The notes: generated by a model not told the origin, from the letters alone. Counted from the first letter of the stretch, positions 36,962 through 47,108 are shown. The stretch is 64,000 nucleotides of DNA from Psychroserpens algicola (GCF_014526325.1 NZ_JACNMJ010000006.1:1-64000); one strand, 5' to 3'. Program-made: numbers and translations.

Positions 36962-37513
36962 ATGACTGAAGAAGCACTTTATAAACTTCGTTTTCCTATC
37001 GGAGAATTTCAAAAACCTGAAATAATTACTCCAGAAACAATTAAACTCTGGATTCAGGATATAGAACAATTTCCTCAGGCCGTTGAAGCCGTAACTAAAG
37101 GTCTAACTACTGAAGAATTAAACTGGCAGTATCGACCTGATGGCTGGACTATAAAGCAAGTGGTTCATCATTGTGCAGACAGTCACATGAATAGCATCAT
37201 ACGTTTTAAGCTGGCCTTAACCGAAGAGTCGCCAACTATAAGACCCTATTATGAAGAGCGCTGGGCAACATTAATTGATAGTATCGATGATAATATAAAT
37301 GACACACTTAACTTGCTTAATGGCCTTCATGCTAAACTAGGAAAATTACTAAGTCATATATCTACAAAAGAGCTATCACGAGTATTTGTACATCCTGAAC
37401 ACGGAAGACGATTTCAATTAGATGAAACGATTGGCATGTATGCATGGCATAGCAATCATCATTTGGCGCATATCAAACAAGCTATAGCTTATAAAGGTAG
37501 GTTTTCGTCGTAA
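36962..37513 (+). CDS. DinB/YfiT-type thiol transferase (probable bacillithiol transferase)
   Basis: 183 residues in a four-helix DinB fold: GWTIKQVVHHCADSHMNSII gives the first metal His, and YAWHSNHHLAHI near 163-174 gives the HxxxHxxH-type cluster at the C-terminus. This layout matches the YfiT/BstA group of bacillithiol S-transferases. Substrate unknown. It is 12 bp after the TonB receptor stop, so it may be co-transcribed with the sigma cassette, though a functional link is unproven. It converges on the LpxR-like gene with a 2-bp gap. Confidence 0.85.
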   Translation: MTEEALYKLRFPIGEFQKPEIITPETIKLWIQDIEQFPQAVEAVTKGLTTEELNWQYRPDGWTIKQVVHHCADSHMNSIIRFKLALTEESPTIRPYYEERWATLIDSIDDNINDTLNLLNGLHAKLGKLLSHISTKELSRVFVHPEHGRRFQLDETIGMYAWHSNHHLAHIKQAIAYKGRFSS

Positions 37514-37515
37514 AG

Positions 37516-38478
37516 CTAAAATGTAAAACCGATTCTGACACCTCCCCATTTGGCTGATGTACCCGTTTGAAATTCTTTAGAAATCACCGAACGTGTATAT
37601 TCAAAAAACAGTGTTCGCGTTTGAATTACAAATCCGTAATTATATTGTGATGTAAAGCGCTTAATTGCATTAGAAGATATTGTATAAGGACTCTCTCTGT
37701 TAAACAGACCTCCTTGAAGCGTAGCATCATAGGCAATGGCACTAAAAACAGGTTGTATATAAGTATAGATTTGAAATTTTGTATGACGTTTTTCCGAAGT
37801 AAAGAAATCTTGAAACTTTCCAATAATAACATTTGTTCCTACTGAAACATTAGTAAATAGAGTCCCTATATTTAAATGAGATTGTACTTGCAAAGACATC
37901 ACATCACTAACATTTACTAATTGCTTTTCTATACCTAAATTATAATTAATGATTATATCATTTTTTATCTGATGCTTCCATCCTCTGGGCGTTTTATTTC
38001 CTGTAAGATTGTGAATACCAACCTGCATTTCTTTTCCGAAAGCACCAGGACCGATAAGTCCGAAATTTAAAGAACTGTGCATGCGTATTTTCTTAGTATT
38101 ATGAATGCCTAGTACTGAACTTTCTATCATAATAGCAGCTGCAAAAGGCCGATCTCCAAATTGGATGTCTGGAAGATGGTAATCATTTGGTGTATACCCA
38201 ATATGCTCTAATGCCAGACCATATTTAAATTGAAACGCTTTGGGCTGAACCAATAGCGATAGGATTGGGTTTTTAGCTAATACTGGTGATACAAATTCTA
38301 AATTATAACCTTGAGTATAATTCTCGTCAAGAGCTGCGAAATAATCATTATCATAATTAAACCTAAAATAATTATCACTTTCAATAGTTCTAAAAGAAGC
38401 AAAGTGATTTAATTTTTGAGCAAAAACTGTATTGCAAAAAAAGAGCATTATACTAAAGCATATAAGGGATTTCATCAT
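37516..38478 (-). CDS. LpxR-like lipid A deacylase (outer-membrane barrel)
   Basis: 320 residues with a signal peptide ending VFAQ. LpxR-family landmarks are visible: NDYFAALDENYTQGYNLEF (about 44-62), GDRPFAAAIMIESSV, and a C-terminal strand with a terminal Phe (WGGVRIGFTF). LpxR removes the 3'-acyloxyacyl group of lipid A; the fold is a 12-strand barrel. It converges on the DinB-type gene with only 2 bp between. Whether it is an active deacylase is not shown by the sequence. Confidence 0.85.
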   Translation of the reverse strand: MMKSLICFSIMLFFCNTVFAQKLNHFASFRTIESDNYFRFNYDNDYFAALDENYTQGYNLEFVSPVLAKNPILSLLVQPKAFQFKYGLALEHIGYTPNDYHLPDIQFGDRPFAAAIMIESSVLGIHNTKKIRMHSSLNFGLIGPGAFGKEMQVGIHNLTGNKTPRGWKHQIKNDIIINYNLGIEKQLVNVSDVMSLQVQSHLNIGTLFTNVSVGTNVIIGKFQDFFTSEKRHTKFQIYTYIQPVFSAIAYDATLQGGLFNRESPYTISSNAIKRFTSQYNYGFVIQTRTLFFEYTRSVISKEFQTGTSAKWGGVRIGFTF

Positions 38479-38521
38479 ACAATACCTACGCGTTTTTTTA
38501 AGGTTTGGTTTTAATAAATAC

Positions 38522-38544
38522 TAAGAAAGCCACCTAATGGTGGC
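38522..38544 (-). terminator. Terminator after the giant beta-helix gene
   Basis: GCCACC (38529-38534) and GGTGGC (38539-38544) form a 6-bp GC-rich stem with a 4-nt loop; the minus strand continues with a T-rich run (CTTTCTT). It lies 39 bp after the stop codon. Confidence 0.75.
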
Positions 38545-38582
38545 CTTCTAAGCAAATTTAATTTAGCAATAGGACTAAATCA

Positions 38583-41500
38583 CTAATTCAAAATTAATTT
38601 ATGTGTCACGGTGTTACTTCCTGAAGTAATATTTAAAATATATAATCCAGAAGCCATTCCGTCAATATCAATCGTATTTAATCCAGTATTTAGTGGCATT
38701 TCTTTTATTAATTTACCTGTAACTGAAATTACCTTTAAATTGATAGCATCAGAAATTGAAGTTCCAATTTCGATATTAAAAATACCATTACTAGGGTTTG
38801 GATAAACTCCCATTATAGCATCTGAATCAAAGTCTTCAACCGATAATGTGATTTGAGATTCGTAAGCTCCAATATCTCTTGATCCACCAAATACCGCCTG
38901 ACCAATTTGATCTGTAAATACATCAGCAGCATCACCAGCATCAAAAGCAGGTGAACCACCAAGTAATTGATGCGTAAATGTTGTTCCTCCATTATTTTGC
39001 AATGGTCCAATAACTGGATCTACGCCTTCTAAATCATTGGCTTGAGCAGCAAAAACTGCTAGATCATCCATTCCTATTAAGTTATAATCGTTAGATGTTA
39101 AGATTCCAGAAACATCTGTTCCTGAAGCAGCTGTATTTAATGCCACGATAGTATTCTTTAAAGACACATTATTCACTGCATCAATACCACCACCAGTTCC
39201 AGCAGTTGTATTCATAACTATAGTTACAGCATTAAAATCTAAAGTCGCACCATTATTAGAAGCTCCACCACCAGATACAGATGCAGAATTCCCTGAAATA
39301 GTACTCGTCATCACAGTTGTAATAGATCCTGTATTATTAAATATCCCTCCACCTTCAGCTGCAACATTAGCATCAATTGTAGAGTTTGAAACATCCATTG
39401 TTGTTCCGTTCTGATTCCATAATCCTCCACCTTCGTTGGCTGCTGTATTTCCAGTAATTGTACTGGTAGAAATCAATACAGAACCTGAAGTTCCTGTAAC
39501 ATGCAAACCACCTCCATTTCCTGGAGCAGGGCTTCCTGCTAAGCCGTTTACATCGTTAGCAGACATTAAAGAATTAGTAAATGTTAATGTCCCATCAATA
39601 ATTTCAATAGCACCACCAGCTCTATTTGCAGCATTGGCTTCAAATATTGAATTTGTAACTGTAATATCTCCATCTGTGCTTAGTAATCCACCACCAGATG
39701 CCGAAGCTCCTGTTGCCAAGTTATTAGAAACCACACTACCATTGGTAATATTTAATGTTCCTCCGTTATTAAAGATTCCAGCACCTCCATCATCTGCTGC
39801 ACTACCTAAAGCCGTATTACCATTAACACTAACATTATCAAGAGTCATTATTCCAGACCCATTCCATAATCCACCACCTTCTCGAGCAGCAGAGTTACTG
39901 TTTACTGTACCTCCAGTAATATTTGAATCTCCTGGTCCAGTAATATGCAGTCCGCCACCATTTCCTGGTGTTGCACCAGTACTATTGTTTACTAAGTTGG
40001 TATTCATAATTGTTAAAAGGCTTCCTGATTCAGAATTTTCTTCAACACCACCACCAGCTCTCATTGATGAATTATTCATGATTTCAGAATCTGTAATGGT
40101 TAGTGTACCTAGGTCGTTTAGAATTCCTCCACCAGAACCTGATGCGCCATTAGCTGTATTATTTATAATTATGGTTCCATTTTGAACTATGAGGGTTCCT
40201 CCTGCGTTAAAAATTCCACCACCACCTTCGTTGGCCATGGCTCCACTTGCCGTATTATTATCTAAGGTAACGCCATCAACATTCATTGTTCCAGAACCAT
40301 TCCATAATCCTCCTCCTTCAAGAGTTGCAGTGTTCATATTAACTGTTCCTCCAGTAATTGTTGAATTTCCTGGACCAGTCATATGAAGTCCGCCACCATT
40401 TCCTGGTGCACTCCCTGTGGTATTATTATTATTAAGTGTTACATTTAAAAGTGTAATAGTTCCAACTCCATTGGTTGAATTATCTTCTATTCCTCCTCCA
40501 GCTCTGTTTGAAGTGTTGCTTGATATTTCAGAATCTGAAACTGAAACTGAACCACCATCTACATTTTGAATTCCACCACCAGAACCTGATGTTCCAGTAG
40601 CCGTATTATTGGTGATTAATGTTCCGTTTTGAACAATCAATGTTCCGCCATTATTAAATAAAGCTCCTCCACCGTTATCAGCTGAAGCGCCTTGCGCCTC
40701 ATTACTATCTAAAGTGGTACCATCAACAGTCATTGTTCCTGAACCATTCCATAATCCTCCTCCTTCAGAAGCAGCAATATTCATATTAACTGTACCACCA
40801 GTAATTGTTGAATTTCCTGGCCCAGTCATATGAAGTCCGCCACCATTTCCTGGTGCACTTGCTGTAGTATTATTATTAAGCGTTACGTTTGAGAGTGTAA
40901 TGGTTCCAACGCCATTGGTTGAATTATCCTCTATGCCTCCTCCGGCTCTGTTTGAAGTGTTGCTTGATATTTCAGAATCTGAAACTGAAACTGAACCACC
41001 ATCTACATTTTGAATTCCACCACCAGAACCTGATGCTCCAGTAGCCGTATTATTGGTGATTAATGTTCCGTTTTGAACAATTAATATTCCACCGTTGTTA
41101 AATAAAGCTCCACCTCCATTATCAGCTGAAGCGCCTTGTGCATCATTACTATCTAAAGTGGTACCATCAACAGTCATTGTTCCAGAACCATTCCATAATC
41201 CTCCTCCTTCAGAAGCAGCAATGTTCATATTAACTGTACCTCCAGTAACCATAACATTACCATTACCACTTACGTGAAGAGCTCCACCATTTCCTGGTGC
41301 TCCCGCTCCTGTCACAACGCCTGTTTCATTAGAGTTCAAACTTACGTCTGTTAAGCTTATTGCTCCTCCTCCATTAGTTTCAATACCTCCACCTGCGCGA
41401 TTAGACTGATTATTCATAATATTAATTCCGTTGGCACTTAATGTACCACCAGCATTTAGGATTCCTCCACCAGTTGATTGCGCTCCATCTGCTACATTAT

Positions 41501-44500
41501 TAGTAATAAATGTAGAACCTGAAATATCAAGTGTTCCGCCTTCATTGTAGATTCCACCACCTCCAGCAGCTCCTGGAGTCATTGCATCATTTCCTGATGC
41601 CGTATTAGCATCAACAGTATGATCTACTATTGTCATAACTCCAGAACCATTCCATAGACCACCACCTTCATTGGCTGCAATATTATCATTTGTGGTTCCT
41701 CCAGTAATATTAGTTGTTGCTGAACCACTAACATGTAATCCTCCACCAGAACCTGGCGCAGCAATTGCAGGAGAAACTCCAGCATTATTTGAATCTAGAG
41801 TAGTATTGATAAGGTTTAATGTTCCTCCAGCGTGTTCAATACCACCACCAGCTCTATTTGCTTGATTCGTGATAATTGAAGATGAATCAACAGTAACATC
41901 TCCTCCAATAGTTAAAATACCTCCACCAGAACCTGAAGTACCGTCTGCTATGTTATTACTTACAACTGTTCCATTTTGTACGATAAGTGTACCTCCATTA
42001 TTGAAGATTCCACCTCCACCATCATCAGCAGCTGGACCATTAGCCGTATTTCCGTTTACTGTAAGTGCATCTAGAGTCATTGTACCAACTCCGTTCCATA
42101 ATCCACCTCCTTCACGGGCAGCATTATTATCATTAAACGTACCACCAATAATATTAGAATTTGCCGTTCCAGTAATATGAAGTCCACCTCCATTTCCTGG
42201 AGCAGCACCTGTTGTATTAGAATTTATTATTGAATTGGTGATATTTAACATCCCTTCAATTAATTCAATTCCGCCACCTGCGCGACTAGCTGTATTTGAA
42301 GAAATTTCCGAAGCATCAATTGTTACAGTTCCATCTGTAGATAATACTCCTCCACCAGAGCCTGAAGCTCCAGTAGCCGTATTATTTGTGATTCTGGCTC
42401 CTCCAATTATATTTAAAGTTCCGCCATTATTAAAAATTCCAGCACCACCATCATCGGCAGCTGGACCTATGGCAGTATTTCCTGATATTGTAGTTCCGTC
42501 AACGGTCATTATTCCTGAGCCATTCCATAATCCACCACCTTCTCGTATTGCAGTGTTGGTATTGAATGTTCCTCCAGTAATATTTGAATTAGCAGCTCCA
42601 GTGATATGAAGTCCACCACCATTTCCTGGTGCAGAACCTGTTACATTTGAATTGACTGTAGTATTTGTAATGTTTAAAGTTCCTTCTATAAGTTCGATAC
42701 CACCACCAGCACGATTAGAAGTATTATTTCTAATTGATGACGCTTCAATAGTAACGACACCATCGGTTGAGAAAACTCCTCCACCAGAACCTAAAGTTCC
42801 TGTAGCATCATTATTAGTTATTGTTGTACCGCCTTGAACATTTAAAGTTCCTCCATTATTAAAGATTCCAGCACCTCCATCATCAGCTGCAGATCCTTGA
42901 GCTTCATTGCTATCTATTGTCACATTACTGACTGTCATAGTTCCAGAACCATTCCAAAGTCCTCCACCTTCACGTGCAGCCACATTACTATTAACTGTAC
43001 CATCTAATATATTAGCATCTGCAGAACCTGTAATATGTAATCCGCCACCATTTCCTGGTGCTGCGCCAGTAGTATTAAAATCTAAAGTTGAATTAATAAG
43101 ATTTAAATTACCTTCTATGAGTTCAATTCCTCCACCTGCTCGGTTAGAAGAGTTGTAAGCGACCCATGATGTATTGACTGTTACATTTCCGTCAGTACTA
43201 AAAATTCCACCTCCAGAACCCGAAGTTCCAGAAGCACTATTATTTGTTATGGTCGCCAAATTTTGCACAATCAGTGTACCTCCATTATTGAAGATTCCTC
43301 CACCTCCAGTATCGGCATCTGCTCCCTGAGCATCATTTCCATCAACTAAAGTATTATCAACTGTCATTGTCCCTAAGTTATTCCATAATCCTCCACCTTC
43401 AGAAGCTGATAAATTTAGTGTAATAGTACTGTTGTTAATTACAGCATTTGTTGTTCCTGATAAGTGAATTGCTCCACCATTTCCAGGATTAGGCGCAATA
43501 GCATTACCCAAACTGAGGTCTACACCTGCAGAGTTTCCAGTTAATGTTACACCATCTAACGTTAATGTACCGCCAGAATTATCTTCTATAGCTCCACCTG
43601 CTCTACTTGCATAATTTCCTGATATAGTTAGACCAGTAGCTAGATTTAACACACCTCCAACATTATTGAAGATTGCTCCACCACGACCACCAACATCAGT
43701 TGCATCCGCAATATTACCTGTTAAAGTCGTTGCTGAGTCAACATTAAGAATTCCGCCATTATTAAAAAGTCCGCCACCACCAGTAGCATTTCCGTTAGCG
43801 ATGTTTCCTGTAATAGTAGTTCCATTTATTGACATAGATCCAACACTATTCCATAATCCACCTCCTTCGAAAGCTGTATTATTCGAAACTGTACCATTGT
43901 TATACACAACATCTCCTGCTCCTGATATATGAAGTCCACCACCATTTCCTGGTGCAGGTCCATTCACAATATTTCCAAATAAGGACACATCATTAAAAGT
44001 ATAAACTTCACCAGATGCAGAATTAATTTCTATTCCTCCACCTGCTCTATTAGCCGTATTATTTTCTATAGTTAGTCCGTCAATATTTAAAGTTCCGGGA
44101 GTTAATGTAAAAATTCCTCCTCCAGAACCTAAAGTTCCTGAAGCCGTATTATTTGTTATTGTTGTTCCGTTTTGCACGATAAGTGCTCCTCCATTATTGA
44201 AGATTCCTCCTCCACCGTTATCTCCGTTGTTTCCCTGAGCATCGTTTCCGTCAATAGTCATTCCGTCAACAGTCATTGTACCAAAGCCATTCCATAAAGC
44301 ACCTCCTTCTAGAGCAGCTATATTTCCGCTAGCTATTCCACCAACAATTATTACAGAACCTGTACTAGACACGTGTAACGCACCTCCATTACCTGGAGCT
44401 GCTGTTGCTGGTGCCACACCTGCATTGTTATTAAAAAAACTTACATTATTAAGCGTTGTAGCAAGTCCAGCTCCAGTTTTGTCTTCAATTCCACCACCAG

Positions 44501-45017
44501 CTCTATTGGCTGTATTGGAAGATATTTCAGTATTATTTACAATAAGCACTCCGCCAACATCATTAAAAATTCCACCACCAGATCCAGCTGGTGACCCAGT
44601 GGAATTAGCAACATTATTTGTAATAACGCAATCGTTGATAGTAACAGAAGTATTAGTCATATAAATACCTCCACCATCAGGAGCGACTCCGTTGGTAATT
44701 AATAAATTATTCAACACGACGTTACCCGTTGTAATATTAAATGCTCGTCCATTGAAATTAGCATCAATTGTTACTAATGGTGATACTGAGCCTGTAATAG
44801 TAAGATCTTTATCAATTAAAAGTTCGCTGTTTAAGGTTACAGTAGTAACTCCAGCCATAAAAGTAATTGTACCGCCTGAAGGCGTATCTGCGATTTCATT
44901 TCGCAAGGTTCCGTCTGATCCATCATCTGCTCCACTAGTAACTAGCTGAGCATATGAATAATCTGAAATAAAAAAAGCTATCGCGAATGCAATAACAAGA
45001 GTAATTTTGTTTTTCAT
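38583..45017 (-). CDS. Giant secreted beta-helix protein with T9SS type A sorting domain
   Basis: 2144 residues with a signal peptide ending SYAQ. Residues about 50-240 and then about 240-1870 are a right-handed parallel beta-helix built from GGGIFNNGG, GSGGGI, RAGGGIE, GNGGGLHI and EGGGLWN coils, repeated in that order. Around 1900-2050 lies a choice-of-anchor-Q-like region (IGPLQNNGGTTFTHQLLGGS, SPAFDAGDAAD, RDIGAYES). The C-terminus (about 2066-2144: VYPNPSNGIFNIEI ... GLYILNITSGSNTVTHKLIL) is a type A T9SS sorting domain, so it should be exported through the outer membrane and anchored at or released from the cell surface. Likely role: adhesion or glycan contact; no enzyme active site recognised. 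Confidence 0.95.
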   Translation of the reverse strand: MKNKITLVIAFAIAFFISDYSYAQLVTSGADDGSDGTLRNEIADTPSGGTITFMAGVTTVTLNSELLIDKDLTITGSVSPLVTIDANFNGRAFNITTGNVVLNNLLITNGVAPDGGGIYMTNTSVTINDCVITNNVANSTGSPAGSGGGIFNDVGGVLIVNNTEISSNTANRAGGGIEDKTGAGLATTLNNVSFFNNNAGVAPATAAPGNGGALHVSSTGSVIIVGGIASGNIAALEGGALWNGFGTMTVDGMTIDGNDAQGNNGDNGGGGIFNNGGALIVQNGTTITNNTASGTLGSGGGIFTLTPGTLNIDGLTIENNTANRAGGGIEINSASGEVYTFNDVSLFGNIVNGPAPGNGGGLHISGAGDVVYNNGTVSNNTAFEGGGLWNSVGSMSINGTTITGNIANGNATGGGGLFNNGGILNVDSATTLTGNIADATDVGGRGGAIFNNVGGVLNLATGLTISGNYASRAGGAIEDNSGGTLTLDGVTLTGNSAGVDLSLGNAIAPNPGNGGAIHLSGTTNAVINNSTITLNLSASEGGGLWNNLGTMTVDNTLVDGNDAQGADADTGGGGIFNNGGTLIVQNLATITNNSASGTSGSGGGIFSTDGNVTVNTSWVAYNSSNRAGGGIELIEGNLNLINSTLDFNTTGAAPGNGGGLHITGSADANILDGTVNSNVAAREGGGLWNGSGTMTVSNVTIDSNEAQGSAADDGGAGIFNNGGTLNVQGGTTITNNDATGTLGSGGGVFSTDGVVTIEASSIRNNTSNRAGGGIELIEGTLNITNTTVNSNVTGSAPGNGGGLHITGAANSNITGGTFNTNTAIREGGGLWNGSGIMTVDGTTISGNTAIGPAADDGGAGIFNNGGTLNIIGGARITNNTATGASGSGGGVLSTDGTVTIDASEISSNTASRAGGGIELIEGMLNITNSIINSNTTGAAPGNGGGLHITGTANSNIIGGTFNDNNAAREGGGLWNGVGTMTLDALTVNGNTANGPAADDGGGGIFNNGGTLIVQNGTVVSNNIADGTSGSGGGILTIGGDVTVDSSSIITNQANRAGGGIEHAGGTLNLINTTLDSNNAGVSPAIAAPGSGGGLHVSGSATTNITGGTTNDNIAANEGGGLWNGSGVMTIVDHTVDANTASGNDAMTPGAAGGGGIYNEGGTLDISGSTFITNNVADGAQSTGGGILNAGGTLSANGINIMNNQSNRAGGGIETNGGGAISLTDVSLNSNETGVVTGAGAPGNGGALHVSGNGNVMVTGGTVNMNIAASEGGGLWNGSGTMTVDGTTLDSNDAQGASADNGGGALFNNGGILIVQNGTLITNNTATGASGSGGGIQNVDGGSVSVSDSEISSNTSNRAGGGIEDNSTNGVGTITLSNVTLNNNTTASAPGNGGGLHMTGPGNSTITGGTVNMNIAASEGGGLWNGSGTMTVDGTTLDSNEAQGASADNGGGALFNNGGTLIVQNGTLITNNTATGTSGSGGGIQNVDGGSVSVSDSEISSNTSNRAGGGIEDNSTNGVGTITLLNVTLNNNNTTGSAPGNGGGLHMTGPGNSTITGGTVNMNTATLEGGGLWNGSGTMNVDGVTLDNNTASGAMANEGGGGIFNAGGTLIVQNGTIIINNTANGASGSGGGILNDLGTLTITDSEIMNNSSMRAGGGVEENSESGSLLTIMNTNLVNNSTGATPGNGGGLHITGPGDSNITGGTVNSNSAAREGGGLWNGSGIMTLDNVSVNGNTALGSAADDGGAGIFNNGGTLNITNGSVVSNNLATGASASGGGLLSTDGDITVTNSIFEANAANRAGGAIEIIDGTLTFTNSLMSANDVNGLAGSPAPGNGGGLHVTGTSGSVLISTSTITGNTAANEGGGLWNQNGTTMDVSNSTIDANVAAEGGGIFNNTGSITTVMTSTISGNSASVSGGGASNNGATLDFNAVTIVMNTTAGTGGGIDAVNNVSLKNTIVALNTAASGTDVSGILTSNDYNLIGMDDLAVFAAQANDLEGVDPVIGPLQNNGGTTFTHQLLGGSPAFDAGDAADVFTDQIGQAVFGGSRDIGAYESQITLSVEDFDSDAIMGVYPNPSNGIFNIEIGTSISDAINLKVISVTGKLIKEMPLNTGLNTIDIDGMASGLYILNITSGSNTVTHKLILN
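39411..44296 (-). repeat. About twelve higher-order repeats of roughly 440 bp
   Basis: The codons for the WN motif (minus-strand GGGLWN; plus-strand ccattccataat type) recur at about 39411, 39858, 40288, 40742, 41187, 41651, 42091, 42521, 42947, 43378, 43846 and 44284. The spacings are 426-468 bp, so each unit is about 142-156 residues or five beta-helix coils. Most copies are diverged; a neighbouring pair is nearly identical. Confidence 0.85.
40495..41243 (-). repeat. Nearly identical adjacent repeat pair
   Basis: 40495-40800 and 40939-41243 (offset 444 bp) differ at only a few positions by eye, far less than the other copies. They encode the same 148-residue unit twice in tandem, which suggests recent duplication or gene conversion. 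Confidence 0.75.
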
Positions 45018-45216
45018 TTGATTAGTGTTAATTATACGTTTGTTTTAACGCCTCTTGGGGTAAGACAAGAACACTTACGAGAAAAACTAAGAGAGGGTTT
45101 TGTAATACTGTAATTTTAACATTTTATTAAGAATTAAAAATGCAATCAACTTAAAATTACTAGCTAAAACCTGATAATTTCACACAAAAACGAATGAATT
45201 ATTGAAATTAAATCAA

Positions 45217-47001
45217 TTACATACGTTCAGGCACATTAATACCTAAAAGGTTGAATGCGTTTTTAATGACATGTGCAACACTTTTTGACAACCCAATTCT
45301 AAATGCAATTGAAGTTGGATTATCATTTCCGATAACGATAGGCACATTCTGGAAAAACGTATTGTAAGCTTTAACCAGGTCGTATGTATAATTTGCAATA
45401 AGAGCAGGACTATAGTGCTGCGCTGCATTTTGCACAACTTCGGGAAATCCCTCTAATTGCTTAAGAAGCTCTTTTTCTTTGAGATGCAATTCTAAGTTTG
45501 AGAAGTTAGAAACATCATATTCTGAATCTGCTTTTCTTAAAACCGATTGGATTCTGGCATAAGTATATTGAATAAAAGGACCTGTATTTCCTTGAAAATC
45601 TATAGATTCTTTAGGATCAAATAAAATTCGTTTTTTAGGATCTACTTTCAGTATATAATATTTTAAAGCGCCTAAGCCAATCGTTTTGTAAAGTTCTTGT
45701 TTCTCTTCGTTAGAATAACCGTCAAGTTTCCCTAGTTCTTCGGAAATCTCTTCAGCGGTTTGTGCCATTTCTACAATTAAATCATCGGCATCGACTACAG
45801 TACCTTCTCTACTCTTCATTTTTCCTGAAGGCAGATCGACCATACCGTAACTTAAATGGTATAAATTTTTGGCCCATTTAAATCCTAACTTCTTAATGAT
45901 TAAAAACAATACCTGAAAATGATATTCTTGTTCATTTCCAACAGTGTAAACCATACCATCAACATCAGGAAAATCTTTAACACGCTGTATTGCTGTTCCG
46001 ATATCCTGAGTCATATAAACAGCAGTTCCATCGCTACGCAATACAATTTTTTCATCTAGACCTTCATCAGTTAAATCGCACCAAACCGAACCGTCTTCTT
46101 TTTTAAAGAATACTCCTGTTTTTAGACCTTCAGCAACGAAATCTTTACCTAAAAGATAAGTCTGACTTTCATAATATAATGTATCAAAATCAACACCTAA
46201 ATTTTTGTACGTTTCATCAAAACCATCATATACCCAACCATTCATAGTTTCCCATAGGTACACCACTTCAGGATCTCCTGACTCCCATTTCTGGAGCATG
46301 TTTTGAGCTTCAATTAAAATTGGCGCTTGCTTTTTTGCATCCTCTTCTGTTTGTCCTTCAGAAACGAGCTGTTGTATTTCTTTTTTATATTCCTGATCAA
46401 ATTTGACGTAATAATTTCCAACGAGCTTATCGCCTTTTAAACCTGACGAACTTGGAGTTTCACCATTTCCGAAGCGCTTCCAGGCAAGCATACTTTTACA
46501 AATATGAATACCTCTATCATTAATAATTTGTGTTTTATATACCTTTTTACCAGAAGCTTTTAATATTTCAGAAACACTATATCCTAAAAGGTTATTTCTA
46601 ATATGTCCTAAGTGCAAAGGCTTATTAGTATTTGGTGAAGAATACTCTACCAAAACAGCTTTATCCTCTGGTTTAGGTTCAACAAATCCGAAATTGGTCT
46701 GATCCTTAATAGTATTAAAAAAATCAATGTAGTATGTGTCACTAATTTCTACATTTAGAAAACCTTTAACCACATTAAATGCTTTAACCTGCTCAACATG
46801 TTCAACAAGATACTCTCCAATTTGTTGACCAATTTGCACTGGATTACCTTTTACAACCCTCAACATTGGAAAAACAACTACAGTGATATCTCCTGCAAAC
46901 TCCTTACGAGTAGCTTGAAATTCTACCGATTCTAATTGCGCATCAAAAACAGATTTCACAGCCTGCTTTACGTTGAGTGATAGTGTATCCTGAAGATTCA
47001 T
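45217..47001 (-). CDS. argS: Arginyl-tRNA synthetase
   Basis: Class I synthetase charging tRNA-Arg. 594 residues, in the normal range. An N-terminal add-1 domain (about 1-110) is followed by VEYSSPNTNKPLHLGHIRNN (HIGH motif as HLGH, about 121-140), YVKFDQEYKK, and SGKMKSREGTVVDADDLI as the KMSKS-equivalent loop. Anticodon-binding helices fill the C-terminus (IQYTYARIQSVLRKA; IGLSKSVAHVIKNAFNLLGI). An exact -7 element precedes the ATG by about 23-30 bp. Confidence 0.97.
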   Translation of the reverse strand: MNLQDTLSLNVKQAVKSVFDAQLESVEFQATRKEFAGDITVVVFPMLRVVKGNPVQIGQQIGEYLVEHVEQVKAFNVVKGFLNVEISDTYYIDFFNTIKDQTNFGFVEPKPEDKAVLVEYSSPNTNKPLHLGHIRNNLLGYSVSEILKASGKKVYKTQIINDRGIHICKSMLAWKRFGNGETPSSSGLKGDKLVGNYYVKFDQEYKKEIQQLVSEGQTEEDAKKQAPILIEAQNMLQKWESGDPEVVYLWETMNGWVYDGFDETYKNLGVDFDTLYYESQTYLLGKDFVAEGLKTGVFFKKEDGSVWCDLTDEGLDEKIVLRSDGTAVYMTQDIGTAIQRVKDFPDVDGMVYTVGNEQEYHFQVLFLIIKKLGFKWAKNLYHLSYGMVDLPSGKMKSREGTVVDADDLIVEMAQTAEEISEELGKLDGYSNEEKQELYKTIGLGALKYYILKVDPKKRILFDPKESIDFQGNTGPFIQYTYARIQSVLRKADSEYDVSNFSNLELHLKEKELLKQLEGFPEVVQNAAQHYSPALIANYTYDLVKAYNTFFQNVPIVIGNDNPTSIAFRIGLSKSVAHVIKNAFNLLGINVPERM

Positions 47002-47023
47002 TTCGCTTATAATTTTAAGTCTG

Positions 47024-47031
47024 CAAAGATA
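47024..47031 (-). promoter_or_regulatory. Candidate promoter -7 element for argS
   Basis: TATCTTTG on the minus strand matches TAnnTTTG and would give a leader of about 18 nt. A TTG lies somewhat too far upstream (about 28 bp). Confidence 0.45.
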
Positions 47032-47108
47032 GGCTTTTTATTAAAATTTTAAGATAATACAACTGCTTTATTGCTTATTTTACGCACAAATTTTAGTATT
47101 CTATTTTT

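Noticed and set aside
39436-43932. Many open frames on the plus strand across the giant beta-helix gene, up to 249 residues and Pro-rich
   Set aside because: They are shadows of the opposite strand: the GGN and AAT codons of the repeat read as Pro and Ile/Val there. No start signals and no sensible domains.
38583-45017. Possible intein, recombinase target or phase-variable switch in the giant repeat gene
   Set aside because: The frame is continuous for 2144 codons without homopolymer switches or splicing motifs; the repeats alone explain the pattern.
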